Origin: Verrucomicrobia bacterium UBA6775
Lineage (GTDB): Bacteria > Verrucomicrobiota > Verrucomicrobiia > Limisphaerales > UBA1096
Direction of reading: 5' to 3'
Assembly: GCA_002453165.1 (NCBI GenBank)
Contig: DKGH01000025.1
Span: 1 to 23,919, forward strand
DNA length: 23,919 nt
Position 1 is the first letter of the stretch, and each line of letters begins with the position of its first letter. The notes under the pieces are model-generated. The model saw nothing but the letters and a program-made list of their open reading frames with translations. It was not told where the DNA came from and did not search any database. This document shows, piece after piece, positions 15,504 to 23,669 of this stretch. The translations under genes were made by a program, and so were the position numbers.

Positions 15504-16884
15504 TCTGAGTCAGGTTCATGCCCTGCTGGGCACTAAAATGGTACGGAACACCCAGTTTGGTCAAATCCCTGAGGTAAATAATTCTCGGAGTTCCGCCAAT
15601 CAAATCGATAATTGCCTCTAGCCTGCGGAACCGTCCAGAGGGTAGTCCGTAGCCGACCACCTGAACGTGAAATTGAAGGCTGCGCGCCGTGAGGTGGCGT
15701 TCCAGTTGCTTGAACTGGTCGTTACTCATGATCCCTGTCTCAAGGAGCCAGACGATGGAACGACTTTTTTCTGGGGAAATGCCAGTGCGGGTTGAGACGA
15801 TTGTCGTTGCTAGATTTTCATCGATCCCGGGAACCTGGGCAAGGATGTTGGCTGGTGCCGTGTTGATGTTGACCTTGCCCGGCAAGATTTCGTTGGGGTT
15901 CAACGTGCAGGTTTCAAACAGTTGCGGCAGATTCTCCACTGTAACCCCGGAGCTGTAATCCTTTTTGATATTCCCTTCCTCAGTTATAGTGATCTTTGCT
16001 CCGACAAGGTCGAGCATCGACTCGATTGGCTCTTCCGCGTTGCGCTTGGCTTGTAGGAATCCGATCAATTCCTCGTCCAGTTCGGTTTCATTTAAATCCA
16101 GTTCGGGGTCATTGATTTTTATCCGTGGCTGGTTTGCGGAGGTGACATTCCAATCGCGCGAATGGAGTGTGAAATAACGGTGCAACCCACCCGCCAGCGC
16201 ACTGTCCTGATTGTCGGGAGGTGAAAGGAGTTCGCCGTCGTTCTCGTTTGAATCGAGCTTGAAGTTGCGGTTGGCATCCTCTCCGTAGAGGTGTCCGGCT
16301 GTGACACCGTATGCGAGGAGCAGTTCGTCGAGAAAACTGACCTGCCGGTTGGGGATTGTGTAAGCGACCGGCAACGTGTCGTATGCTTCCTGTTCGGCGC
16401 CGTTGTCGCGCGAGATGGAGTCGCCGTCGACGAAGTCAGCCAGCGTTTCCGCCACGGGAAGAGTCATGTTCGGCACGGCCATCATTTGGACGACGTTCGT
16501 CAAGCCAAGGGGCAGCTTTGAGGCTTCATCTGTGACTCCATAGGCAATGTTACCCGACTCGAGATTGCCTTGTCGGAAGACGGAGAAATACCACTTGTCG
16601 GAGCCGTCGTCGTAGACCAGTTGGTGTTCAAACTCGGTCGGGTTATCCAACCAACCGATGGGCGTTCGCATAGGGTCGGAAACAACACTTGTGGCGCGGT
16701 CGAGCCCGCTCAACGCAGCAGCCCATGCCTGCTCGGATTGCAGCGTTGTGGCGGAGGATGTAGCTGCTGCGTTCATCCGGTACATCAGGCTCAACGAAAT
16801 CATCGATAATAAACCGATGATCACAAGCACCCCGACTAGTGCGATGGCGCGGCTGTGCCTGATATGACCTGAGTGAAGTTTCAT
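15496..16884 (-). CDS. gspK: GspK-like minor pseudopilin
   Basis: This 462-residue protein matches GspK, the large minor pseudopilin that sits at the tip of the type II pseudopilus. From the ATG at 16884 the N terminus is a short basic leader ending SRA (residues 11-13), then a hydrophobic helix IALVGVLVIIGLLSMISLSLMY without Glu at position +5, as is usual for GspK. The large middle part has acidic and Asp/Asn-rich stretches (DANRNFKLDSNENDGE). The C-terminal part has a helix-hairpin-helix-like segment, KVNINTAPANILAQVPGI, which is diagnostic of GspK. The frame is open 61 codons upstream, but that stretch lies over gspJ and is low-complexity; the ATG at 16884 overlaps the gspJ stop as ATGA and directly precedes the leader. 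Confidence in the family is high. Confidence 0.9.
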   Translation of the reverse strand: MKLHSGHIRHSRAIALVGVLVIIGLLSMISLSLMYRMNAAATSSATTLQSEQAWAAALSGLDRATSVVSDPMRTPIGWLDNPTEFEHQLVYDDGSDKWYFSVFRQGNLESGNIAYGVTDEASKLPLGLTNVVQMMAVPNMTLPVAETLADFVDGDSISRDNGAEQEAYDTLPVAYTIPNRQVSFLDELLLAYGVTAGHLYGEDANRNFKLDSNENDGELLSPPDNQDSALAGGLHRYFTLHSRDWNVTSANQPRIKINDPELDLNETELDEELIGFLQAKRNAEEPIESMLDLVGAKITITEEGNIKKDYSSGVTVENLPQLFETCTLNPNEILPGKVNINTAPANILAQVPGIDENLATTIVSTRTGISPEKSRSIVWLLETGIMSNDQFKQLERHLTARSLQFHVQVVGYGLPSGRFRRLEAIIDLIGGTPRIIYLRDLTKLGVPYHFSAQQGMNLTQND

Positions 16885-17732
16885 GGAATAGTTTGTTCCT
16901 CTTCCAGATTGGTATCGTTTGGAGGGGTGGTTGATGCGATCGATGTGGGGATTCGGACGATGCGTCGATATACGTGATTGGTGTATTCTTCGAGTAGGTT
17001 GGTTGCGGATAGGGGGGCAATGCCCAGGCTGATTTCGATACCAGTCGGGGGGGTCGGGCCACCCCAATTTTGGGCCCAGTTACCATTGTTCAAATACCGA
17101 AGCTGCATGTACTTCAACTGGTCAGTGATTCGCACCGGCTCGATGCGAACAGTGGCCAGAGAATTGGTCGACGCCTTGGCGGTGAGTAGTCGCCGCTCGG
17201 TTCGGTCGATAGCATCACCTTGTTTCAACGAAGGGAAATCACCGCCGGGGGCTACGTCAGAATTATTGTCTAGATTTAGGTTCTCGATCATTTCGCGGTT
17301 GGCTGTGTTATCTAAGCCTGTGTCGATCACGTTTTTCATGGCCAGCTCATATCGGATCAGGCGGTAGCCGGCCTCGGGATATGCGGATGACGAACTGTTT
17401 TCCGTCGACATCGCCCAACTTGCCTCGCTGGGAATCTCTGTCTTCAGAAACTCAACCCAGTTTGAACCACCCTTGAAGCCAATGTTGCGGACTGGGTGGT
17501 GCAGTGTACTCCGCAGTTCGGTGCTCATCCGGTTCAAGATCAAGCGGGCACTGGCGATGCGTTCCGTCTCAAGGATGAGATCCGACCTGAACCGGCTTGA
17601 TTTATGATAAAAATACATCGCCGTAGCGAGCAAGCCGGCAGCGATCACCACGGCGAACAGCACCTCAAGAAGCGTGAAGGCTGTTCTCCGTCGTTGTCGC
17701 TTGGCCAAGCGCGGTTGGGTGATGTTGCTCAT
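16881..17732 (-). CDS. gspJ: GspJ-like pseudopilin
   Basis: This 283-residue minor pseudopilin has a type IV prepilin leader: a basic segment (RLAKRQRRRTA, residues 8-18), cleavage expected after Ala18, then FTLLEVLFAVVIAAGLL with Glu23 at mature position 5. The rest is a beta-rich periplasmic domain. Gene order (after GspI, before GspK) and length fit GspJ, the tip component that binds GspI and GspK. The leader is longer than usual and its basic part is built from an exact copy of the dispersed palindrome (RLAKR). The gene begins 3 bp after the gspI stop. Sequence beyond the leader is too divergent to prove J rather than another minor pseudopilin. Confidence 0.82.
   Translation of the reverse strand: MSNITQPRLAKRQRRRTAFTLLEVLFAVVIAAGLLATAMYFYHKSSRFRSDLILETERIASARLILNRMSTELRSTLHHPVRNIGFKGGSNWVEFLKTEIPSEASWAMSTENSSSSAYPEAGYRLIRYELAMKNVIDTGLDNTANREMIENLNLDNNSDVAPGGDFPSLKQGDAIDRTERRLLTAKASTNSLATVRIEPVRITDQLKYMQLRYLNNGNWAQNWGGPTPPTGIEISLGIAPLSATNLLEEYTNHVYRRIVRIPTSIASTTPPNDTNLEEEQTIP
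17698..17711. repeat. Exact CGCTTGGCCAAGCG palindrome
   Basis: An exact copy 21 bp inside the 5' end of gspJ. It encodes the basic part of the prepilin leader (Arg-Leu-Ala-Lys-Arg). Confidence 0.92.
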
Positions 17733-17735
17733 TGT

Positions 17736-18158
17736 TTACTCATCTGGCAGCAGGGGCGACGCTTGGCCTCGGATCATTCGGGCAAGGCGTGTCTCCCGAC
17801 CAAGTTCCTCCGATTGAATGATGACTTCCACCAACGACAGGCCTCCGCCCATGTCCAGATCTTCGCTTGGCTCAGTTACCTCGATCTGCCAGGTCCACTT
17901 TTCGAATGGCGGTTCGAACACAGTAGGTGGGGCGGTCTCCAGCGGTTTCAGCCCAAGTTCAATCTCGGCGAGAGTTGAGGTTGCCAGATTAGCTCCATTC
18001 AACTCATGCCGCATTCGATCCACACTGCGGAGGGATGCACTGAAACTGTTGGAAATGATCGTTACGGAAAATGTGAACAGTACGAGCGCCAGCACGATTT
18101 CGAACAACACGGCCCCGGTGGTGAAGCGGAGGCGGGGATGATGGGATGGGATGATCAT
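17736..18158 (-). CDS. gspI: GspI-like pseudopilin
   Basis: This 140-residue small minor pseudopilin has the leader MIIPSHHPRLRFTTG, with cleavage expected after Gly15. It is followed by AVLFEIVLALVLFTFSVTII with Glu20 at mature position 5. The remaining 100 residues form a compact domain (WTWQIEVTEP is a typical strand of GspI). Length and position between H and J fit GspI, the core subunit of the I-J-K tip complex. The ATG overlaps the gspH stop as ATGA. The mature start AVLFE differs from the usual FTLIE but keeps the key Glu. Confidence 0.8.
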   Translation of the reverse strand: MIIPSHHPRLRFTTGAVLFEIVLALVLFTFSVTIISNSFSASLRSVDRMRHELNGANLATSTLAEIELGLKPLETAPPTVFEPPFEKWTWQIEVTEPSEDLDMGGGLSLVEVIIQSEELGRETRLARMIRGQASPLLPDE

Positions 18159-18913
18159 GGCGCTGGTTCCGCTTGGCCAAGTGAAGCCTCGGCTTCGGCC
18201 ACTTCGTTCGTGCCCGGTCCGGTTATTTGCTCCGGTAAAATCTTGATGAGCTGATGTTTAACAGTGCCGGTGTAACCCATCAACTCGACGATCGATTTGT
18301 TCAGGTTTTCCGGGTTGAGGTCGGCGAGTTGAATGCGGGCTGAATCGCATGACCCATCAGGAAAGAAGTTAAGGATTGGCAGCGTGTTCTCCATCTGTTC
18401 AAGGGAGTTGTCCGTTGGGGCTTCACCGCTGGAGTCCGTCTTGGTGTTGATCCTTGCCATTTGGGCATCAAGTCCTGAGAGCTGAATTGACTCGATCTTC
18501 ACGAGGTCATTTATCCCCTCGGTAAATGATGCAGAGTTAGCGAGTGGCTTGAACTGCCCGGGCATTTCGACTGGATTCGGCTCCCACTCAACCACGGGAT
18601 AGGACTCTTCAGTGGATGCGATCTCGACGGTGTTCGTGGAATTATCCGGTGCGGTGAAATCTCCTGCTTGGGATTCGATCGGGCCGAATCGGATTCGTAC
18701 CCGTTTGCTGCTTCGCTCCGACTCGCTTCTTGCAAAGCGGAACAGGGATTCCAATCGATTGGCACCCTCAGAAAGAGAAGCGCCGCGGCCCATTGAGCTG
18801 TACTCAAAAACCGCGGCGCCAAAAAGAAGCATCACTATCACCAGCACCAAAAGAAGCTCCAACAGCGAAAACCCCTTGTTGGATGTGCCGACGAAGTGCG
18901 GCCGGTTATTCAT
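18155..18913 (-). CDS. gspH: GspH-like pseudopilin
   Basis: This 252-residue minor pseudopilin has the leader MNNRPHFVGTSNKG with cleavage after Gly14, then FSLLELLLVLVIVMLLFGAAVF with Glu19 at mature position 5. The sequence after the helix (GANRLESLFRFARSESERSSKRVRI) resembles the GspH/FimT pattern, which places a helix followed by a strand here. It is longer than typical GspH (about 170-200 residues), with an extended C-terminal part. Start and stop codons overlap both neighbours in the operon. The last residues (SLGQAEPAP) come from a repeat copy. Assignment as H rests on order and the FimT-like stretch. Confidence 0.78.
   Translation of the reverse strand: MNNRPHFVGTSNKGFSLLELLLVLVIVMLLFGAAVFEYSSMGRGASLSEGANRLESLFRFARSESERSSKRVRIRFGPIESQAGDFTAPDNSTNTVEIASTEESYPVVEWEPNPVEMPGQFKPLANSASFTEGINDLVKIESIQLSGLDAQMARINTKTDSSGEAPTDNSLEQMENTLPILNFFPDGSCDSARIQLADLNPENLNKSIVELMGYTGTVKHQLIKILPEQITGPGTNEVAEAEASLGQAEPAP
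18170..18183. repeat. Palindrome copy, one mismatch (CGCTTGGCCAAGTG)
   Basis: Thirteen of 14 positions match, with a CpG-to-TpG change. It lies 15 bp inside the 3' end of gspH and is read as Leu-Gly-Gln-Ala. Confidence 0.85.
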
Positions 18914-19436
18914 TACCGGTCGTCGTATCGCCGGCTTCGCCTAGTTCTTCAAGACTTTCGACTTCCTCCTCGTTTTCCTTGTCGCCGATATCGTCCTCAT
19001 CGCCACCGATACCGTTCGGGCCCATTGAGTAAAGTCGATAATCCGGATCCTCGGGTTGCTTGAACTCTGGATCGGCGGGTTCATAAACAAGTTGATTGCC
19101 CCAGGGATCAGTTAAAGCCGTATCTTTCTTCACGTAGGGACCGCTCCATTTTGCTCCCAGTCTCTCGTTTTCATATTCCGGTTTTTTTAAAAGGGCCAAT
19201 AAGCCACCATCTTCCTCTGTAGGGTAGCGACCGATGTTTAGTCGATATGTGTCCAGTGAGCTTCGGACATTGTCGACAAGTATCTTTGCGGTATTTCTTT
19301 CAGCCCCTTCTTGTTGGGGTATAAGGTTGACGACTACTGCCGTGGCTACCAATCCGATTATCACGAGCACCAGAAGGATTTCGATGAGTGTGAATGCACC
19401 CTTGCGGGACTTGCTGGATTTTAAGTTGATTTTCAT
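18906..19436 (-). CDS. gspG: GspG major pseudopilin
   Basis: This 176-residue protein is the major pseudopilin of a type II secretion system. The basic leader MKINLKSSKSRKGA is followed by FTLIEILLVLVIIGLVATAVV, with cleavage expected after Ala14 and Glu19 at mature position 5. The calcium-binding and fold signatures of GspG are present: YRLNIGRYPTEEDGG, WSGPYVKK, DPWGNQLVYEP and YSMGPNGIGGDEDDIGD. After the calcium loop the protein adds a strongly acidic tail of about 25 residues that ordinary GspG lacks. It is the first gene of the ten-gene operon. No Shine-Dalgarno sequence is seen before the ATG at 19436; the 214-bp upstream gap should hold the operon promoter. Confidence 0.94.
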   Translation of the reverse strand: MKINLKSSKSRKGAFTLIEILLVLVIIGLVATAVVVNLIPQQEGAERNTAKILVDNVRSSLDTYRLNIGRYPTEEDGGLLALLKKPEYENERLGAKWSGPYVKKDTALTDPWGNQLVYEPADPEFKQPEDPDYRLYSMGPNGIGGDEDDIGDKENEEEVESLEELGEAGDTTTGNE

Positions 19437-19650
19437 TAGTTTTATACCGGTACAATCGCCAGTTTCGCGGAATCGTTACCGACGAATCGAGCGGCAATGT
19501 ATTCAAATCAAACCAAGCTAACTTGGCTGCATGTAGTGACTGATTCAAATACGGCCACAAGATATAGCATTAAGCCGTGAAGAAATTCACCCCATGATCG
19601 AAAAAAGTCAACCTTTGCCGGGGGTTTTTTTCACTTGGCCAAAAGTGCCG
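19437..19650. other. Intergenic region upstream of the pseudopilin operon, with three small dyads
   Basis: The gap between the DUF1501 gene and gspG holds three short inverted repeats: CCAAG-CTAA-CTTGG at 19513-19526, GTGAA-GAAA-TTCAC at 19577-19590 and CACTT-GGCCAA-AAGTG at 19632-19647. The last is a degenerate form of the dispersed palindrome, directly after the DUF1501 stop. None has a T-run on its 3' side on the minus strand, so I do not call a terminator. No convincing -35/-10 pair could be picked by eye. Confidence 0.45.
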
Positions 19651-21045
19651 TTAAGCAATGATATCATGGGCGATTTCGCCGTGGACGTCGGTGAGTCGAA
19701 AATCCCGGCCGGCGTACTTGTAAGTCAGTTTCTCGTGATTCAAACCCAAAAGGTGAAGGATGGTGGCATGGAGGTCATGGAAGTGCATGCGGTTTTCCAC
19801 CGCAGCCACGCCGTGCTCATCGGTGGCCCCGTGAACCATGCCGCCTTTCACTCCGCCGCCGGCCATCCAAAAACTAAACCCGGTCGAGTTGTGATCCCGA
19901 CCGTCATCCTGCCGGATGTGCGGTGTGCGGCCAAATTCACCGCCCCAGACGACGAGTGTTTCGTCGAGCAGTCCTCGCTCCTTCAAATCCTTCAGTAGCG
20001 CGGCGAGTGGTTTGTCGGTGGCGGCGCAGTTTCGAGTGAGGGCTGCGTTGAGATTCCGATGCTGATCCCAGTTCCCATGCGTTATTTCGATGAAGCGAAC
20101 CCCGGCCTCGGCAAACCGCCGTGCCATCAGGCATTGGCGGCCAAAATTCTCTGTGGCTCGATTGTTGATGCCGTACTGTTTTAGCGTTGACTCGTTTTCA
20201 TCGTTGGCATCCATCAACTCGGGCACGGCCGACTGCATGCGAAATGCCAGTTCGTACGACTCGATGACGCCCTCGATTTGTGAGCTTTGTTTTTTGCGAT
20301 CAAGCAGGTCGCGGTTTAGCGACTGCACGAAGTCCAGTTGGCGGCGCTGCAGCTTTCCGGACATGTTTTGGTTGCCAAGATTTCGGAGGGAGGCTGCCTT
20401 TATGTTTTGGTTGAAGTTTCCAATCTTCGTACCCTGATAAAAGGCGGGGAGAAATGCGCTGCCGTAGTTTTGCGCGCCACCGACGTTGTCGGGAGGGCAA
20501 AGTGAAATGAACCCGGGCAGGTTTTGGTTTTCAGAACCCAGGCCGTAAAGCACCCACGATCCCATGGACGGACGCACGAATTGAAAGCTGCCGGTGTGCA
20601 GTTGCAGGAAACTCTGGGGATGCGCCGGTACAGAGGAGTACATGCCGTTAAGTAGGCATAGGTCGTCGGCGTGCTGCGCGAGGTTGGGGAATAATTCAGA
20701 AACCTGAAGTCCGCTCTGACCGTGACGCTTGAATTCCCAAGGGGAGGGCATCAGTTCGCGGTTGCGAAACTTGGGCAACTCCTTGCCTTCGTCCCTGACC
20801 AAGGCTGGTTTGTGGTCGAAGGTATCCACGTGCGACGGGCCACCGCGCATGCAGCAGAAAATGACGCGCTTGGCTTTCGGGACAAAGTGGGGGCGGCGCG
20901 GGGCCAGCGGTGAGTTTACCGCAGCCTGGCTGGCGAGCCCGGCGAACGCCATGTAGCCAAAGCCGGCCGAGAGCCCTTTCAGCGCATCACGGCGCGACAG
21001 CAGCATCTGGCGGTTGTTGCACAAGTTGTTGTTTCCTTTGTTCAT
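19651..21045 (-). CDS. DUF1501 Tat-exported protein (sulfatase-like fold)
   Basis: This 464-residue protein belongs to the DUF1501 family, abundant in Planctomycetes and Verrucomicrobia, which is structurally related to alkaline phosphatase and sulfatase. The twin-arginine motif SRRDALK (residues 17-23) precedes a hydrophobic stretch, so export by Tat is expected. Characteristic segments are RVIFCCMRGGPSHVDTFDHKP at about 60-80, FIEITHGNWDQH near 318, and VVWGGEFGRTP near 370. Its biochemical activity is not established; it is nearly always encoded beside a PSCyt1/DUF1549/DUF1553 protein, as here, only 36 bp downstream of one. The ATG at 21045 gives a 13-residue lead before a second ATG at 21006; either could be used. 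No Shine-Dalgarno sequence is visible. Confidence 0.93.
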   Translation of the reverse strand: MNKGNNNLCNNRQMLLSRRDALKGLSAGFGYMAFAGLASQAAVNSPLAPRRPHFVPKAKRVIFCCMRGGPSHVDTFDHKPALVRDEGKELPKFRNRELMPSPWEFKRHGQSGLQVSELFPNLAQHADDLCLLNGMYSSVPAHPQSFLQLHTGSFQFVRPSMGSWVLYGLGSENQNLPGFISLCPPDNVGGAQNYGSAFLPAFYQGTKIGNFNQNIKAASLRNLGNQNMSGKLQRRQLDFVQSLNRDLLDRKKQSSQIEGVIESYELAFRMQSAVPELMDANDENESTLKQYGINNRATENFGRQCLMARRFAEAGVRFIEITHGNWDQHRNLNAALTRNCAATDKPLAALLKDLKERGLLDETLVVWGGEFGRTPHIRQDDGRDHNSTGFSFWMAGGGVKGGMVHGATDEHGVAAVENRMHFHDLHATILHLLGLNHEKLTYKYAGRDFRLTDVHGEIAHDIIA

Positions 21046-21054
21046 TTTCGGTGC

Positions 21055-21072
21055 GCCGCTTGGCCAAGCGGC
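21055..21072. repeat. Exact palindrome extended to 18 bp, intergenic
   Basis: GCCGCTTGGCCAAGCGGC is a perfect 18-nt palindrome containing the exact 14-nt core at 21057-21070. It occupies half of the 36-bp gap between the PSCyt1/PSD1 and DUF1501 genes. Confidence 0.93.
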
Positions 21073-21081
21073 AGGCTTTAA

Positions 21082-23514
21082 CTAGTTGATGTATCGAAAT
21101 TCTGCACTGGCAAGTAGTGCCTGACAAAAGATCGCCCATTGCCCGGGGGTGTCTTTTTCTTCCGAGACTTCACTCAAAAAATTCTGTGCCTTTGACACTT
21201 CGTCATCCGTGGCGGCCCTCGCGAATGCCAACTCGTAGGCCAGTCGAATGCCCTCGGGGGGTTGCTCTGTGCGGTTCATGATTCGCCGAGCCATGGCGAC
21301 CGCTTGGCCTGAGACGAACGGGCTGTTCATCAGGTACAACGCCTGGGTCGGCACGGTGGTTTCGTTGCGTTTGCCCACAATCAGGCTTGGTTCGGCGGCG
21401 TCGAAAATACGCATCATCTCAGGAAGGGAGTTTCGCATGATGGGCAGATAGACACTTCGCCGGTTGGTATTTCGCTGCCCTTGGCTTAATTGCCGCATGG
21501 CGCGGGCGGCGATTACATCTCCAATCTTGGTGATCTCGGATCCATCTGCCGGTTGTGGGTTCAAGCGGCCGCTGGTGGCGAGCATAGCATCTCGCAGCGA
21601 TTCCGCGCTGAGGCGCTTGTGGTTCATCCTCCAAAGCAACCGGTTGTTTGGGTCGTTCTTGAGATTAGCCTCCACCATTTCGCTGGAAAGTTGATACGAT
21701 CGGCTCAGAACGATTTCACGGATGATCGATTTTACCGACCAATTGTTCTCGACGAATTTCATCGCGAGATGATCCAGTAATTCTGGATGGGAGGGGCGTT
21801 CGCCGGTGGCTCCGAAATTATCGACTGTCCGCACGATGCCGGCACCGAAAAGGTGATGCCAAACGCGGTTGACCATGACGCGTGCCGTGAGTGGGTTATC
21901 CGGCTGGGTCAGCCACGAGGCGAGTTGCATGCGTCCGCTTGCCCGGGAGCCAATGGGGTAGGCTTTCACGTGGTCGAGCACCTGCAGAAACCCGCGTTTC
22001 ACGACCGGTCCCTGATTGCGAATCTCCCCGCGGACGAGCACTCGGGCATCCGACACACGGCCGTCCTTGACGCCCATGGCGAAGTTGGCCGCAGGGGCCT
22101 GTTCCTCGAGATTTTTTATGTTCGCGCGTGCCGCCTTGATGTCGCGATTGAGGCGGCGCATTCGAGCTTTTTGGTTGGCGTTTGCCTTTTTTTTCAGCGC
22201 CCGCAACTCCCGGTTTTCCTCCTGCATGAGCAGTAGTTTCGCGTTTTCCTGATCCAATTTGAATTCGTGATTGCGGATTTTTTGGGCGCGGTTTTTATCG
22301 CTGCCGACGATCGTCAACAGCCGTGAGGGTTGGCGATTTCCTTGGCCGTTGATGGTGCCGTAATGGGCATCGGTACTGCGGAAAATACCGGCCATGGCGT
22401 AGTAGTCCTTCGTCGGTATCGGGTCGAATTTATGGTCATGGCAACGGGCACAGGAAACCGTCAGGCCAAGGAAGGCGCGTGTCGTGGCGTCAATCTGTTC
22501 GTCGACGACGTCCAGTTTGAAGAGAGCCTTGTTGCCCTGATTAAGTGGCTTCGGGCCAAGCGCGAGAAAACCGGTGGCGATCAATTCGTCGTCGGTTGGT
22601 TTGCGTTTGTCGCGGCCGAGCAGATCCCCGGCGATCTGTTCGCGGATAAACTGTTTGAAGGGTTTGTCTCGGTTGAACGAACGGATGACGTAATCACGAT
22701 ATCGCCAAGCGTGCGGGTAGGTGTAGTTACGCTCCATTCCATTTGATTCACTGTAGCGTGCGACATCTAGCCAGTGGCGGCCCCAGTGTTCGCCGAAGTG
22801 CGGTGAACGCAGCAATCGGTCGACGACCTTCTCAAACGCGTCCTCGGATTGATCGGTCAGAAAGTCGGAAATCTCCCCGGGCTTTGGGGGGAGGCCAGTG
22901 AGGTCAAAGTGGATCCGGCGAATCAGTTCCCTTCGAGTGGCGTCCCGTGTGACAGTCAGGTTTTTTTCCTCAAGCTTGGCCAGCACGAATTGGTCAATTT
23001 CACCCCTTGGCCAAGCGGCGTTCTTTACAGCGGGTGCTTGGCTTTTCGTTGGGGGAATGAAAGACCAAAACTTTCTGCCTTCCTCGAGGTCAATTTCACT
23101 TTTTACCGGGTTGCCGCCGTTAGCCACACGAGGGTCAGGCGCGCCCATGGAGATCCATTCGGAAAAGTTCGCAATTACCCGGTCGGGGAGCTTGCGCTTG
23201 GGCGGCATTTTGAGTTTGCCATTGTGGTGAATGGCCTCGATCAACCGGCTTTTACTGGGATTTCCCGGGACGATTACCGGGCCGGAGTCACCGCCATTGA
23301 GGATGCCTTGTTTGGAATCGAGAAAAAGGCCGCCCTTGAGGTTGCGGGCATCGGCGGAGTGACATTGGTAACAGTTGTTCGCCAGCACCGGCCGGATGTT
23401 TTTCTCGAAAAACTCGATGCCTTTCGGGTTGGCGTCAGCAGCCGTCGCTTGGCCAATCGAAGCAACGATGAGCGCCCCGGTCAAAGTCATCGTTATGTTG
23501 GATCGTTGATTCAT
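21082..23514 (-). CDS. PSCyt1-DUF1549-DUF1553 multidomain cytochrome protein
   Basis: This 810-residue exported protein has the domain order PSCyt1, PSCyt2 (DUF1549), PSD1 (DUF1553), typical of Planctomycetes and Verrucomicrobia. A signal peptide spans residues 1-26 (LTGALIVASIGQATAAD). The cytochrome-like motif CYQCH is at 48-52, with MPP at 103 as the possible axial Met region. DUF1549 begins near WPRGEIDQF (168) and holds a second CxxCH motif, CARCH, at 355-359. A charged coiled coil spans about 409-472. DUF1553 runs to the C terminus (LPIMRNSLPEMMRIFDAAEPS region). The ATG at 23514 is preceded by AGAAGGA at a good distance, one of the few clear Shine-Dalgarno sequences in the window; an upstream start at 23562 is rejected. 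Its role is thought to be periplasmic electron transfer linked to polysaccharide use; direct evidence is lacking. Confidence 0.94.
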   Translation of the reverse strand: MNQRSNITMTLTGALIVASIGQATAADANPKGIEFFEKNIRPVLANNCYQCHSADARNLKGGLFLDSKQGILNGGDSGPVIVPGNPSKSRLIEAIHHNGKLKMPPKRKLPDRVIANFSEWISMGAPDPRVANGGNPVKSEIDLEEGRKFWSFIPPTKSQAPAVKNAAWPRGEIDQFVLAKLEEKNLTVTRDATRRELIRRIHFDLTGLPPKPGEISDFLTDQSEDAFEKVVDRLLRSPHFGEHWGRHWLDVARYSESNGMERNYTYPHAWRYRDYVIRSFNRDKPFKQFIREQIAGDLLGRDKRKPTDDELIATGFLALGPKPLNQGNKALFKLDVVDEQIDATTRAFLGLTVSCARCHDHKFDPIPTKDYYAMAGIFRSTDAHYGTINGQGNRQPSRLLTIVGSDKNRAQKIRNHEFKLDQENAKLLLMQEENRELRALKKKANANQKARMRRLNRDIKAARANIKNLEEQAPAANFAMGVKDGRVSDARVLVRGEIRNQGPVVKRGFLQVLDHVKAYPIGSRASGRMQLASWLTQPDNPLTARVMVNRVWHHLFGAGIVRTVDNFGATGERPSHPELLDHLAMKFVENNWSVKSIIREIVLSRSYQLSSEMVEANLKNDPNNRLLWRMNHKRLSAESLRDAMLATSGRLNPQPADGSEITKIGDVIAARAMRQLSQGQRNTNRRSVYLPIMRNSLPEMMRIFDAAEPSLIVGKRNETTVPTQALYLMNSPFVSGQAVAMARRIMNRTEQPPEGIRLAYELAFARAATDDEVSKAQNFLSEVSEEKDTPGQWAIFCQALLASAEFRYIN
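23004..23017. repeat. Palindrome copy, one mismatch (CCCTTGGCCAAGCG)
   Basis: Thirteen of 14 positions match. It lies inside the PSCyt1/DUF1549 gene and is read as Ala-Trp-Pro-Arg at the start of the DUF1549 part. Confidence 0.75.
23446..23459. repeat. Palindrome copy, one mismatch (CGCTTGGCCAATCG)
   Basis: Thirteen of 14 positions match, with the same variant (AATCG) as at 5421. It lies 55 bp inside the 5' end of the cytochrome gene, in the signal peptide, and is read as Ile-Gly-Gln-Ala. Confidence 0.82.
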
Positions 23515-23519
23515 CTCGG

Positions 23520-23529
23520 CAATCCTTCT
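23520..23529 (-). promoter_or_regulatory. Ribosome-binding site of the PSCyt1 gene
   Basis: On the minus strand, AGAAGGA lies about 8 nt before the ATG at 23514. Most other genes here lack such a site. It decides the start in favour of 23514 over the upstream 23562. Confidence 0.6.
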
Positions 23530-23669
23530 GATAAGATCGCTTAAAAACGAAAAAGTTACCAAAAATCGGAAGAAATACGAGCGGTAATCTCAGAAATCCG
23601 GTCAAACTCGGTTGTTGTATGACTGGGTTTTCCCGATTCCAACTTCACATGAGATCGGAATTGAATCGA

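Noticed and set aside
16885..17067. 61-codon upstream extension of gspK
   Set aside because: It overlaps gspJ, is rich in Pro, His, Arg and Asn, and would place the prepilin leader in the interior of the protein.
19621..19650. Terminator between the DUF1501 gene and gspG
   Set aside because: The dyad at 19632-19647 is followed on the minus strand by an A-run, not a T-run.
19594..19998. 134-codon plus-strand frame
   Set aside because: It runs antisense over the DUF1501 C terminus, which has clear family motifs; no motif or ribosome-binding site supports it.
23515..23562. Upstream start for the PSCyt1 gene
   Set aside because: The ATG at 23514 has a good Shine-Dalgarno sequence and directly precedes the signal peptide; the longer form adds a second hydrophobic segment without family support.
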